Notes under the pieces: generated by a model
Database searches by the model: none
Told to the model about the DNA's origin: nothing
The model's input: only the letters and a program-made list of their open reading frames with translations
Assembly: GCA_965220385.1 (NCBI GenBank)
Contig: OZ244825.1
Span: 3,782,001 to 3,846,000 of the forward strand
Source: PCPOR2b sp965220385
GTDB taxonomy: Bacteria; Poribacteria; WGA-4E; PCPOR2b
Direction of reading: 5' to 3'
Length of the DNA stretch: 64,000 nucleotides
Part shown: positions 8,431 through 17,132 of the stretch, one piece after another
Layout of the letters: each line of letters opens with the position of its first letter
Numbering within the stretch: position 1 is the first letter of the stretch
Translations under genes and position numbers: made by a program

Positions 8431-9045
8431 ATGAAGCGGAAGATGTTGTTTCTACTGGTTCTGGCTGCTGTGATCTGCTGCATAGCATGGGCAGTTCAGA
8501 GCCAAGAGAGCAAAGCCCAGCAGGTTCAACCGATGTATGGTGGGTTCCTTATAGACGGCTACGATTTTAAGAACGATAATAGTCCCAAGGGGACTATCGT
8601 ATACGATGAAGCGGCAAACGAATTCCGAGGCACCTATAAAGGGCTCAAGATGCCCAAGGGTCGCCGTGCGATTTTCGCGTGGCTGCACGATACCGTGAAT
8701 CAGAAAACCGAATATCTGGGTCCCGTCGGTTGGCTAAAAGTGGATACCACCGGAAAAAAGAAAGGCTCATTCCGAATTAAGGTTCCCGATAAGTACAAAG
8801 GTGGGAACTTCGGCAGTTATGAAATCATTGGGTTCACCGCAGAGAAGACGTCATCCCTGAAAAATGGAACACAGGTTGTGGAGGCTCCAAAAGAACCTTC
8901 AGGCAGCGATATCCTTGCCAAACTGAAACCCGCTTTTTACCTGTACGCTCCACTTCCCGGAGCAGACACAGAGTTAGGCTATTGCGGTCACGGACTCGAT
9001 TTCTTCTTTGCCAAAGACCTGGAGAATCAACTTTGCTACGACTGA
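8431..9045 (+). CDS. Exported protein of unknown function
   Basis: 204 residues. A clear Sec signal peptide (KRK followed by MLFLLVLAAVICCIAWA) suggests cleavage after AWA near residue 21. The mature part is beta-rich and polar (FRGTYKGLKMPKGRRAIFAWLHDTVNQKTEYLGPVGWLKVDTTGKKKGSFRIKVP in character), resembling an all-beta domain of about 100 residues, then a Pro/Lys/Tyr-rich tail. I do not recognise a family. AAGGAG lies 7-8 nt before the ATG. A short GGCAGG...CCTGCC inverted pair (8380-8411) lies in the leader. Possibly a periplasmic or surface protein. Confidence 0.7.
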   Translation: MKRKMLFLLVLAAVICCIAWAVQSQESKAQQVQPMYGGFLIDGYDFKNDNSPKGTIVYDEAANEFRGTYKGLKMPKGRRAIFAWLHDTVNQKTEYLGPVGWLKVDTTGKKKGSFRIKVPDKYKGGNFGSYEIIGFTAEKTSSLKNGTQVVEAPKEPSGSDILAKLKPAFYLYAPLPGADTELGYCGHGLDFFFAKDLENQLCYD

Positions 9046-9369
9046 CTGTGCGGTCAACCATATTCGGTCTGTAAGGCCGCAGGAATGAACTCGCATTAAC
9101 GAATTGCAGCAGAAGTTCTCGCAATAAGTCGTTATTAGCTTAAATCCACAGCAGAGACACCGAGTCCGCAGAGAAGAATCCGGGTGGAAGGTTGGAAGGG
9201 CGGAAGATTGGGAGTCCTATCCTTCCGATCTTTCACTCGGCCAGCCAGATAGTTTTCTGGGTTATTGGCGTTTTACACTGTCTTTTTTTCAGCCTCGTAA
9301 ATCAGGCTTCCTAGCTCCACTACACCAATGAGCAAATAGTTTTCACGTTTCACGCATCACGTTTCACGT
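9046..9369. other. Intergenic stretch without a gene
   Basis: Holds a CAGCAGAGACACCGAG-type low-complexity repeat (about 9146-9175, related to the one at 2082) and a run of TTTCACG-type short repeats (CACGTTTCACG units, 9343-9370) that recur near 53785 and 58830. No convincing coding frame or RNA gene seen. Confidence 0.5.
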
Positions 9370-9990
9370 TCACTGCATAGGCGAAAAAGGCGCGGGCAGC
9401 AGGATCTTGCTCTCCTGTGTGAGGGGCCTAACAGAGCCTTTGGGGGGCCAAACGCCCTGCTCCCGTGTCTCTGCCCGTATCCGAAGACGCTCCTCAAAAC
9501 TCCTATACGCCCATACATGGATGAAATTATTAAGCCCACCGTATTCTGAGTACCAGCAGCCCGCCAACGGCGAGAACTTCTCGCGCTCGGTAACGGCCGC
9601 CCCCCATGCGTCCAGCACTTGCGGCATCCCCTCCGCAGGATAGGTGTATATACGCATCTCATATATTGGCCCAATATCTCTATCACCCAACGGCGTCATA
9701 AATGGGGCTGGCAGAAAGATCTCAGATACCATCGAGGCAATGAGATCGCTTGTGTCGGGGGGCCATATCGGATCCGGTCCCGCTTCTGCAGCACGTCGGA
9801 TTTCAGCACGTTGTTCAAGGCTTTCATAGGGCCAGATGGCAACCATCTGATTCAACGGTCCCGCTTCAGTGTACCAATGCCCACCCAGTTTCGATAATTC
9901 TTGACGCGCCGGTAGTTTCTCGCCGAAACGCTCCCAGTATTCTTGTAGTTGTCCCACGTTTAGGTTGTAGGTCCGTATTTCGTAGATCAT
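9370..9990 (-). CDS. NIPSNAP family protein with two ferredoxin-like domains
   Basis: 206 residues forming a tandem of two NIPSNAP repeats: MIYEIRTYNL...WYTEAGPLNQMVAIWPYESLEQRAEIR and IYEMRIYTYPAEG...WYSEYGGLNNFIHVWAYRSFEERLRIR. Each has the family pattern YE-x-R-x-Y at the start and a W-x-Y-x-S-x-E/D-x-R near the end, and adopts a dimeric alpha-beta barrel-like fold. NIPSNAP proteins are of unclear biochemical function. The start at 9990 is preferred over an upstream ATG because TGAGGAG precedes it by about 7 nt. Upstream are two AGCCCCAGCGGGGCG palindromes. Confidence 0.85.
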   Translation of the reverse strand: MIYEIRTYNLNVGQLQEYWERFGEKLPARQELSKLGGHWYTEAGPLNQMVAIWPYESLEQRAEIRRAAEAGPDPIWPPDTSDLIASMVSEIFLPAPFMTPLGDRDIGPIYEMRIYTYPAEGMPQVLDAWGAAVTEREKFSPLAGCWYSEYGGLNNFIHVWAYRSFEERLRIRAETREQGVWPPKGSVRPLTQESKILLPAPFSPMQ

Positions 9991-10030
9991 AGATTTACTC
10001 CTCATCAATCAAATTTTGATGGATTCAGTT

Positions 10031-10097
10031 AGCCCCAGCGGGGCGGTATGTGTATAGAATAACAGCGATCCAAATCCCCTAAAGCCCCAGCGGGGCG
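10031..10097. repeat. Pair of AGCCCCAGCGGGGCG palindromes
   Basis: Two identical short hairpins (GCCCC/GGGGC) at 10031-10045 and 10083-10097, 52 bp apart in direct orientation, in the divergent region between the NIPSNAP gene and the lipocalin-like gene. This sequence is a widespread intergenic palindrome in several bacterial groups. Confidence 0.6.
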
Positions 10098-10124
10098 ACA
10101 GGTAGTAACTTCGGTTATCCGAAT

Positions 10125-11375
10125 ATGTGTATCCTACATCAGTTAATCAGGTTTGTAAACACAAAAATCTTTGAAGGCATACCAAAATTGGCATCACAAC
10201 CGACCCAATTGGAATCCACTATACGACGCTTCATTTTCTGTATATCAACTGTAGCTTTGATAGTAACTGGAAGTGCGAATCATGCGGAGGCACAGCGAAA
10301 TTCTGCCGGTGTTGCTGACATATTGAGCAGCGAAACCGATGCAGGGTTTGCTCGTGCCTTAGCGCCAATGACGCTTCAGTTCCCACGCGATCACGGGGCA
10401 CACCCAGAGTATCAAATTGAATGGTGGTATTATACCGGCAATCTACACACCGACGATGGGAAGGCGTTCGGCTATCAGTTGACCTTTTTCCGCTTTGCAC
10501 TGACACCCCAAATGCCGGAGCGGAGCTCACATTTCGCGACGAACCAGGTCTACATGGCGCATTTCGCCGTTACGGACGCAGCAAACGGCGAGTATTTCTG
10601 CTTTGAGCGTAGGAGTCGGGGGGCAGGTGGATTGGCAGGCGCAACGGGAGATCCAACTTACAAGGTCTGGTTGGAGGACTGGTCTGCCACAGAAACAGAA
10701 CCGGACGTGATGCGCCTACATGTCCCTTCAACCTCCGATCACATCGAAGCAGAACCGCAGCTTGGATTATCACTCAACCTACGGCAGATACGTCCACCGA
10801 TACTGCACGGAGACCTTGGCTTGAGCCAAAAGGGTCCCGAATTGGGAAATGCGACCTATTACTACAGTCTCGTCGGGTTAGAAACCACTGGCGAGATCAC
10901 CGTTAATGGCAGAACGGTAACGGTCAGTGGGATTAGCTGGATGGATCATGAGTTCGGCACCAGTTTTCTCGGTGAGGGATTCGTGGGGTGGGATTGGTTT
11001 AGCTTGCAGTTGGAAGATGGGACTGCATTGATGTTGTATTGCCTGCGCCGGTCAGATCAGTCGTGTGATCCAGAAACGTTTGAAGGCACATTGGTATACC
11101 CCGATGGGCGGCAGTTGCATATCGGGACGAAAGATTTCACACTGACCCCTACCCGCCAGTGGACGAGCCCAAAAAGCGGTGCCACCTATCCCTCCGGCTG
11201 GCACATCACCTTTCCAGACTTAAAGATCGTCCTTCAGGTCAAACCGCTCATCCCGAACCAAGAGTTTCGTGCAAGTTTCACATATTGGGAGGGCGCCGTG
11301 CAGGTACGCGGCCAGATTGATGGCACAACAGTCGATGGTCATGGATATGTTGAATTAACAGGCTATGAGAGATAA
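10125..11375 (+). CDS. Secreted lipocalin-like AttH/CrtC-fold protein
   Basis: 416 residues. The conserved core begins FPRDHGAHPEYQIEWWYYTGNL (about residues 89-110), followed by FGYQLTFFRFAL and VSGISWMDHEFGTSFL (about 268-283) with WDWFSLQLEDGTALMLYCLR; these are the hallmarks of the carotenoid 1,2-hydratase/AttH (hydroxyneurosporene synthase-like, double lipocalin) family. The N-terminal part contains RRFIFCISTVALIVTGSANHAEA (about 35-57), a signal peptide, but it is preceded by about 34 residues; no good ribosome site is seen at ATG 10125, so translation may begin nearer the signal sequence (for example the TTG near 10209). Likely periplasmic or outer-membrane associated; the hydratase substrate is unknown. 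Confidence 0.82.
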   Translation: MCILHQLIRFVNTKIFEGIPKLASQPTQLESTIRRFIFCISTVALIVTGSANHAEAQRNSAGVADILSSETDAGFARALAPMTLQFPRDHGAHPEYQIEWWYYTGNLHTDDGKAFGYQLTFFRFALTPQMPERSSHFATNQVYMAHFAVTDAANGEYFCFERRSRGAGGLAGATGDPTYKVWLEDWSATETEPDVMRLHVPSTSDHIEAEPQLGLSLNLRQIRPPILHGDLGLSQKGPELGNATYYYSLVGLETTGEITVNGRTVTVSGISWMDHEFGTSFLGEGFVGWDWFSLQLEDGTALMLYCLRRSDQSCDPETFEGTLVYPDGRQLHIGTKDFTLTPTRQWTSPKSGATYPSGWHITFPDLKIVLQVKPLIPNQEFRASFTYWEGAVQVRGQIDGTTVDGHGYVELTGYER

Positions 11376-11378
11376 GCA

Positions 11379-11474
11379 AAGTAGTAGGCACGCTCCGCGT
11401 GCCGTAAACCGCACAATGGTCACAGCACACGGCGCCCCGATGAATCGGGATTCAAAGCAATGCGCCTACTACCT
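11379..11474. repeat. Nested inverted repeat between convergent genes
   Basis: Outer arms AGTAGTAGGC (left) and GCCTACTAC (right) enclose about 75 bp. Inside lies a perfect hairpin GGCACGC-TCC-GCGTGCC (11387-11403) and a CCCGATGAATCGGG palindrome. Located exactly between the convergent stop codons of the lipocalin-like and Ig-repeat genes, it probably terminates both transcripts. Confidence 0.65.
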
Positions 11475-11482
11475 TGTGGAGA

Positions 11483-14400
11483 CTATTTCAGAATCACCAT
11501 CCGCCGCGTGGCGGAATAATCCCCGGCGGACAGGTGGTAGAAATACAGGCCACTTGCGACCTGCTCACCAAACTCATTTCTACCATCCCAATAGATCGCC
11601 TTTGACCGATTCTCATAGACGCCAGCAACCTGATGTCCAACATCGAGGGAACGGACAACCCGCCCCGATCCGTCATAGATGGTCAAGGTAACCAACGCAT
11701 CTTCAGCCAGTCGATACGGTATCCATGTCTCCGGATTAAACGGGTTCGGATAGTTGTGCAGCAATGCTGTCTGCGCCGGTATCTCATAGACGACTAGTGC
11801 TGGCAACTGAATCAGACTCCGTTTCACATCTTCTGCCGTTACGGTATACCGCAGCGGCTCCACACCGATAAACAGGTCTGGCGTTTGAGCCGATATTTCA
11901 AGGATATCGCCAACCGTAGCCGCCCGCATCGTCTCTATATCAACGATAGTGAGTCGATAACCCACACGATCATCATCTTTGATCATACCGGTGACCGACT
12001 TGCCGGTTGACAGGTTCTTGACAGTTACTCGGAAGTTTGACACCTTTAAACTGGCTCCTTCGTCAACAATCGCACCTCTCAACGCCAAGACGGGAGTCGT
12101 ATCTATCACTTGAATCCCCATCAACATCGGCGGCGCGGCAGCCGTTTCTGGGGGATTCGTCCACCCTTCACCGGAGATAACAACCGTCGCCGCCCGTTGA
12201 GCGGTCATGATAAAGGCTTGTCCCCCGGTGATTTCTATATCGCCGGGATCATCTACGCGTCCGACCGACTTGAATTCTCCGCCATCAGTGAGGATAATCA
12301 CAGAAACGTTGCCGCCAATCTCGTCGAGGGCCAACAGGTCACTGACACGTTTTATCCTTGAATCGTTCAACGGCAGTCCCACAACGTTGAGTCCCTGGTT
12401 CAAGTTGACGTCACCACTTCCACCTGTGCCTAATGGAGTGCCACTTAGATGGAGCGATACCGGTGCTTTTAAACCAGCGATAATTCCTGTGTCGTTAGCT
12501 AAGAGCACATCCGCGGGAGTACCTTTGTCCGAAGCACCGAAATAGCTGCGCCAGTCCTGAGCGTAGGAGTCGTAGGTGATGAGGAAGTTGACTGTATCTG
12601 CACCGCCGAGTGCGTCGTAAAGGTCGCCAATCCTGTCGATGGTTTTCTCTTCCCCATTAACGGCTGTCACCTTCAGGGGGACATGAATGAGACTCAGACC
12701 CACCGGCAGGGAGAGGTCAAATTCAAGCAGTTTAGCGATGGCGTTAAAGGTTAACATTTCGGTGATTCCTTCAACGCTGACCTCGACCATGTTTGTGCCA
12801 GGGGCGCTTCCAAGCGTGAGCGTACTTTCTGCCCTGCCATTGACAGCGGTCACGGTGCTTGTGATACTCAGTACGCCGCCACCCTCAGTGACAGTAAACA
12901 CCACCGGAACCCCTGCAAATGGGTTGCCATTTCCATCCCGCACTTCCACCACAAATGGGTGTGCCAACGCAGTCCCAATTGCTGCACTTTGGTTATTCCC
13001 TGAGACGCTCGTCAGTGTCGGAGGCCTCGCTTCCGCAGTGAAAGTAACCGTTTCAGAGATACCTTCAGCACTCACTTCGACGGTGTTTGTACCGGGGTCG
13101 CTAAGGGTCAGGGTACTCTCTGCCAAACCGTTGGCATCAGTATCTACGCGTGTATCACTCAGTGAACCACCACCTGTGCTAACGGTGAAAGTCACAGTGA
13201 CCCCTACCAGCGGGTCGTCGTACTGATCGCGGACTTCCACAACAAATGGGCTAATTAATGCTTCACTAGTCAACCCGGTCTGATTATCACCTGAAACAAT
13301 CAATAGAACCGTCGGCTCTAGTATCAGTGGCAGTGATACAGTCCCACCCGTCAGATCATCGTTGAGCGTCGCTGTGACCTTGTATAAGCCGGCAGAATCG
13401 CTTCCCGCACTCAATGTTGTACTTGCTTGCCCGTCACTATCAGTTGTCGTGCTTGTGGTACTCAGCGATGCACTCCCATCGTCTGGACTCACACTAAATT
13501 TCACTGGTTGATCTTCTACGGGATTGCCGTTCTGCGAAACACTAACAGTAACAGACGCACCCCGTGGAGTAGGATTTGAATCTATCGCTAAGTCGAGCTG
13601 TTGTTGCTGTGATGTTGGGCGTTCAGTCGGCACGGTTTCAACTGTTACGGTCGAGTCGACAGACAGGAAATTGACTGATGCTGTGATTGTATATACTCCA
13701 GAGGCATCATTACCAAGTATCAGAGTCGTTTGCGCCTGACCATCACTATCAGTTGTCGTGCTTGTGGTACTCAGCGATGCACTCCCATCGTTTGGTTCCA
13801 CGCTAAAGGTCACCCGTTGACCTTGTACGGAATTTCCGCCTTCCTTAACCTCAGCAGTAAATGTAACCGTACCACCGGGCAGGACAGAACCCGAATTATT
13901 TGAAGACATAACCAGAGTGCGCCGTGGGCCCAGAGTGCGCCGCTGCCGGGCGGAGTCAACTGTCGCAGTCCCGCTGGTAGATTTGGAGCCGACTGTCGCT
14001 GTGACCGTGTATGAGCCGGACGCACTAGCACCCAGTATTAGTTTAGTGGATGCTTGCCCATTGCTACCGGTTGTCACACTTGTAGCACTCAGCGACGCAT
14101 TGCCATCGCCCGAAGTGATACTAAATGCCACGGTCTTCCCCGACGCAGGACTGTCGTCCTCCTGAACCTCAACAGTAAATGTTAAACTCTCACCGGGCGC
14201 GCCAGATCCAAGACCACTTACCACACTTATCGATAATTCTGGAGGAGGCGGTGGTGGTGGTGGAGGCGGCGGTGAGGTGCCAACCGTTGCTGTCCTGCTG
14301 ATAGATTTGGAGCCGACCGTCACTGTGATCGTGTATGAGCCAAAGGCACCGCTCAAAAGTAGCAGTGTCGTCTCTGCTCGTCCACTGCTATTAGTTATTA

Positions 14401-15286
14401 GACTTGTGGTAGTTAGGAGCACAGTCTCATTGTCTGGACTCACGCTAAATGTCACGCCTTTCCCTGACGCAGGACTGCCATCCTCCTGAACCTCAACAGT
14501 AAATGTCAATCCACTACCAGGTCGACCAGACCCGGGTCCCCGTATCACATTTATTGATAATTCTGGTGGTGGCGGTGGTGGTGGTGGAGGCGGCGGTGGT
14601 GAGGTGTTAACCGTTGCTGTCCCACTAGTAGATTTGGAGCCAACTGTCGCTGTGACCGTGTATGAGCCGGACGCACTAGCACCAAGTGTTAGTGTAGTGG
14701 ATGCTTGCCCATTGCTACCGGTTGTTGCACTTGTAGCACTCAGCGACGCATTGCCATCACCCGAAGTGATACTAAATGTCACGGTCTTCCCTGACGCAGG
14801 ACTCCCATCCTCCTGAACCTTAACAGTAAACGTCAAACTATCACCGGGCGCGCCGGATCCAAGACCACTTACCACACTTATTGATAATTTTGGTGGCGGT
14901 GGTGGTGGTGGAGGCGGCGGTGGTGAGGTGTTAACCGTTGCTGTCCCACTGCCAGATGTGCCGCCAGCCGTCGCTGTGACGGTGTATACGCCGGTGGAAC
15001 CGCTCCCAGTATTCAGCCAAGTCGACACCAGTCCGTTGCTATCGGTTGTCGCACTTGTGGGATTCAACGACACAGTCCCATCGGCTGGACTCACACTAAA
15101 CGTCACTGTCTGACCTTCCACGACACCATTGCTGTCGCTGACGCTAAAACGAAGCCAAAACGACGAGCCGGGTGGACGGGACACAGGCGAATAAATCCCT
15201 AGTATGCTGAGATTTGCCATCGCTCCTAACGGCAGCGACATATAAAGCAAAAACGGTAAGATGAAACCAATCATCTGTTTTTTCAT
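11483..15286 (-). CDS. Giant secreted Ig-repeat protein with polyproline linkers and FlgD/T9SS-like C-terminus
   Basis: 1267 residues. A signal peptide (KKQMIGFILPFLLYMSLPLGAMA) is followed by about nine invasin/Big_1-type Ig-like repeats (pattern FTVEVQEDGSPASGKTVTFS...TTTDSNGQASTTL...GSYTVTATVGSKS). The first four are joined by runs of 8-12 prolines, giving purine/pyrimidine-skewed direct repeats at 14220-14930 in the DNA. Residues from about 875 form a non-repetitive domain (LPVGLSLIHVPLKV...DLYDALGG...), and the last 90 residues (LLHNYPNPFNPETWIPY...GLYFYHLSAG...RRMVILK) are a FlgD Ig-like/type A sorting-like domain. Such proteins are exported surface adhesins or matrix proteins. The fifth linker lacks prolines and reads SARQRRTLGPRRTL, encoded by a 13-bp direct duplication. 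ATG 15286 follows AAGGAGTTAAACT. Confidence 0.85.
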   Translation of the reverse strand: MKKQMIGFILPFLLYMSLPLGAMANLSILGIYSPVSRPPGSSFWLRFSVSDSNGVVEGQTVTFSVSPADGTVSLNPTSATTDSNGLVSTWLNTGSGSTGVYTVTATAGGTSGSGTATVNTSPPPPPPPPPPPKLSISVVSGLGSGAPGDSLTFTVKVQEDGSPASGKTVTFSITSGDGNASLSATSATTGSNGQASTTLTLGASASGSYTVTATVGSKSTSGTATVNTSPPPPPPPPPPPPELSINVIRGPGSGRPGSGLTFTVEVQEDGSPASGKGVTFSVSPDNETVLLTTTSLITNSSGRAETTLLLLSGAFGSYTITVTVGSKSISRTATVGTSPPPPPPPPPPPELSISVVSGLGSGAPGESLTFTVEVQEDDSPASGKTVAFSITSGDGNASLSATSVTTGSNGQASTKLILGASASGSYTVTATVGSKSTSGTATVDSARQRRTLGPRRTLVMSSNNSGSVLPGGTVTFTAEVKEGGNSVQGQRVTFSVEPNDGSASLSTTSTTTDSDGQAQTTLILGNDASGVYTITASVNFLSVDSTVTVETVPTERPTSQQQQLDLAIDSNPTPRGASVTVSVSQNGNPVEDQPVKFSVSPDDGSASLSTTSTTTDSDGQASTTLSAGSDSAGLYKVTATLNDDLTGGTVSLPLILEPTVLLIVSGDNQTGLTSEALISPFVVEVRDQYDDPLVGVTVTFTVSTGGGSLSDTRVDTDANGLAESTLTLSDPGTNTVEVSAEGISETVTFTAEARPPTLTSVSGNNQSAAIGTALAHPFVVEVRDGNGNPFAGVPVVFTVTEGGGVLSITSTVTAVNGRAESTLTLGSAPGTNMVEVSVEGITEMLTFNAIAKLLEFDLSLPVGLSLIHVPLKVTAVNGEEKTIDRIGDLYDALGGADTVNFLITYDSYAQDWRSYFGASDKGTPADVLLANDTGIIAGLKAPVSLHLSGTPLGTGGSGDVNLNQGLNVVGLPLNDSRIKRVSDLLALDEIGGNVSVIILTDGGEFKSVGRVDDPGDIEITGGQAFIMTAQRAATVVISGEGWTNPPETAAAPPMLMGIQVIDTTPVLALRGAIVDEGASLKVSNFRVTVKNLSTGKSVTGMIKDDDRVGYRLTIVDIETMRAATVGDILEISAQTPDLFIGVEPLRYTVTAEDVKRSLIQLPALVVYEIPAQTALLHNYPNPFNPETWIPYRLAEDALVTLTIYDGSGRVVRSLDVGHQVAGVYENRSKAIYWDGRNEFGEQVASGLYFYHLSAGDYSATRRMVILK

Positions 15287-15994
15287 AGTTTAACTCCTTG
15301 TATTCAGTTGATGGTGAATGTCAGTAATTTCTCCGATACGTCCCATGACAGGCAATGAATTATCAAACTACAACCTTAGAAGCTGTTTGAAAAATCCAAA
15401 TTAATCGCTGCAATCGGAATCCCGATCTTATCGGGGCTTTCTGAATCTTGACGGTTTACGTTCTTTTTTAAGTTACTCTCAAGCTACCTCCTTGATCCGT
15501 CGTTGAGAAGTTGGATTCATGATGATTCCGGTTGCACTTCAAATGACACACCGGAGACCGTATCAAGCCTGACTCAATTGACTCAGACTGACATACCAGC
15601 TAATAAGTAATCCCTTTCTTCAGAATTTCTACCTCCGCTTTCAGCGTTAAGATATAAGTTTAATGGAATGTGTTGATATTCCGTTGGATGATTCGTTTTA
15701 GAAACAGATAAAGCGTTGGATATGCTATTCTATGGTGTTAGTGTATTAAGGGTCCTTTGTCAAAAATCCAGTGGTAGCGTGGGTTTCAGCCAGTATGTCC
15801 AAGGTGTGTCTATTCGGTGTGTAATTTTCTATTAATGGTGCTATTAAACGGTTTTCCATTTGGGAGAGACAGTGGTAAATCCTAATTTACCGGGACGCTC
15901 TCTGATGCTCACGTCAATGTTCATCGGGGTTTGACAAACAAAAGTCCACTTACTCTCGCTCCCTTTCCTAAAAAAAATAATTATAAAAAAAGTG
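15287..15994. other. Long intergenic region upstream of the Ig-repeat gene and the recombinase
   Basis: About 700 bp, fairly AT-rich, divergent between two genes. Every frame is broken by stops and no RNA gene was recognised. A short GAATCCCGATCTTATCGGGG palindrome lies at 15417-15437. It must hold the promoter of the Ig-repeat gene (not identified) and, at its right end, the promoter of the recombinase. Confidence 0.5.
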
Positions 15995-16023
15995 TTGACA
16001 GCACTTATTATCCTCTATAGAAT
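15995..16023 (+). promoter_or_regulatory. Sigma70-type promoter of the tyrosine recombinase gene
   Basis: TTGACA (15995-16000), 17-nt spacer, TAGAAT (16018-16023; TATAGA overlaps it). The ATG lies 55 nt downstream. The -35 is consensus, so the recombinase should be well transcribed. Confidence 0.7.
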
Positions 16024-16078
16024 AGCATTTCTATCGAATTGCTAAAATGCTTACGTACCCGGTCATGGAGGAGTCATC

Positions 16079-16978
16079 ATGAATGAATTAACTCAGACTA
16101 TCAGCGACGAAACGGAGGAGTTAGTCAAAGCTAGCATCGCACCGAGCACCGTCAAGACATATCAGCACGTAATGAAACTGTTGGAAATCTGGTTGGAGGG
16201 GCGTTCCTTGAGCGATAACCTACTGGCAAACTATATCACCGAGTTGTATCAAGATGGAAAGTCGCCAGCGACAATCAGTAAAATTGTCGCTGCAGTCAAA
16301 TGGACGGTCAAAAATCATGGCGGGAGCGCCTCCTTTGAGATCACGGAAAAAACACTCGCTGGCATCCGGCGTAAAGGCAAAAACCGGGGCCGAGGTCAGG
16401 TAGCTGGCATCACATGGGAGGAGGTAGAGCAGATCTGCGCCCTTGCTGAAGCGGAGGGAACTATTGCTGGACTAAGGGATTCTGGACTTATCCGATTGAT
16501 GAGCGATTGTCTGTTACGAATCAGTGAAGCGGTCGCAGTAAATGTAGAGGATGTCGATAACGTGTTGACAATTCATGAGTCAAAGACCGGCATTGGGACC
16601 GTGAGCACTCCCGATGCAACGCTATACGTTGGGGATCCCACACGGAAGGTGATCAAGCGGTATTGTAAGGCAGGAGGTATCACCGATGGCGCGCTTTTTC
16701 GGTGGATTCGCCGTTTTGACAGGATAACTGACAGCAGGCTAACGATTGATGGCGCAAGAAAGATTATCAAACGCAGGGCACGTGAGGCGGGTGTGGAGGG
16801 TGTTATATCTGGTCATTCGCTTCGTATAGGTTCTGCGGTATCACTTGCTCAGGCTGGTGCGTCTGTTGTGGATATGCAAGTTGCAGGTCGATGGAAATCG
16901 CCTCGGATGCCAGCGCATTATGCCCGTGCAGAGTTGGCAGAACAGGGTGGGATTGCGCGGTTCAAATACGGGAAATGA
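16079..16978 (+). CDS. Solitary tyrosine recombinase/integrase
   Basis: 299 residues with the two-domain XerC/D-like layout: an N-terminal SAM-like core-binding domain (about 10-100: APSTVKTYQHVMKLLEIWL...SPATISKIVAAVKW) and a catalytic domain. Catalytic residues are visible: R147 (CLLRISEAV), K169 (ESKTG), H246 and R249 (GHSLRIG), W272 in the His/Trp position (GRWKSP) and nucleophile Y281 (HYARAEL). All are correctly spaced, so the enzyme looks active. GGAGGAG lies 5 nt before the ATG. No excisionase, phage gene or attachment repeats are adjacent, and palindromes follow directly downstream. It may mobilise a small element, or belong to the group of solitary integrase-like recombinases. Confidence 0.92.
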   Translation: MNELTQTISDETEELVKASIAPSTVKTYQHVMKLLEIWLEGRSLSDNLLANYITELYQDGKSPATISKIVAAVKWTVKNHGGSASFEITEKTLAGIRRKGKNRGRGQVAGITWEEVEQICALAEAEGTIAGLRDSGLIRLMSDCLLRISEAVAVNVEDVDNVLTIHESKTGIGTVSTPDATLYVGDPTRKVIKRYCKAGGITDGALFRWIRRFDRITDSRLTIDGARKIIKRRAREAGVEGVISGHSLRIGSAVSLAQAGASVVDMQVAGRWKSPRMPAHYARAELAEQGGIARFKYGK

Positions 16979-16985
16979 CACTGTG

Positions 16986-17063
16986 GGGAACAACGATTGT
17001 TGTTCCCTACGAAGCAGGGCATGGAACCTCTTATATTTCGTAGGGGACGGAGATCTCCGTTCC
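16986..17063. repeat. Tandem palindromes after the recombinase gene
   Basis: First palindrome: GGGAACAACGA followed by its near-complement (16986-17007), part of a family also at 24952-24973 and 55255-55276. Second: GGGACGGAGATCTCCGTTCC (17044-17063). The two are linked by an outer inverted repeat CCCTACGAA ... TTTCGTAGGG, so the region can fold into a cruciform. A lone CTAGCAACTCGGGTGA at 17086-17101 resembles one terminal repeat of the MITE-like family. Confidence 0.65.
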
Positions 17064-17132
17064 ATTTGTAAAATGTCAACACGCCCTAGCAACTCGGGTG
17101 AATATAAGCCGTTGAGTGCACCGTTGTTACCT

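Noticed and set aside
14220..14930. Regular direct repeats resembling a CRISPR array
   Set aside because: They are the polyproline codons and Ig-repeat DNA of the coding sequence at 11483-15286, with no spacers, and read as protein repeats.
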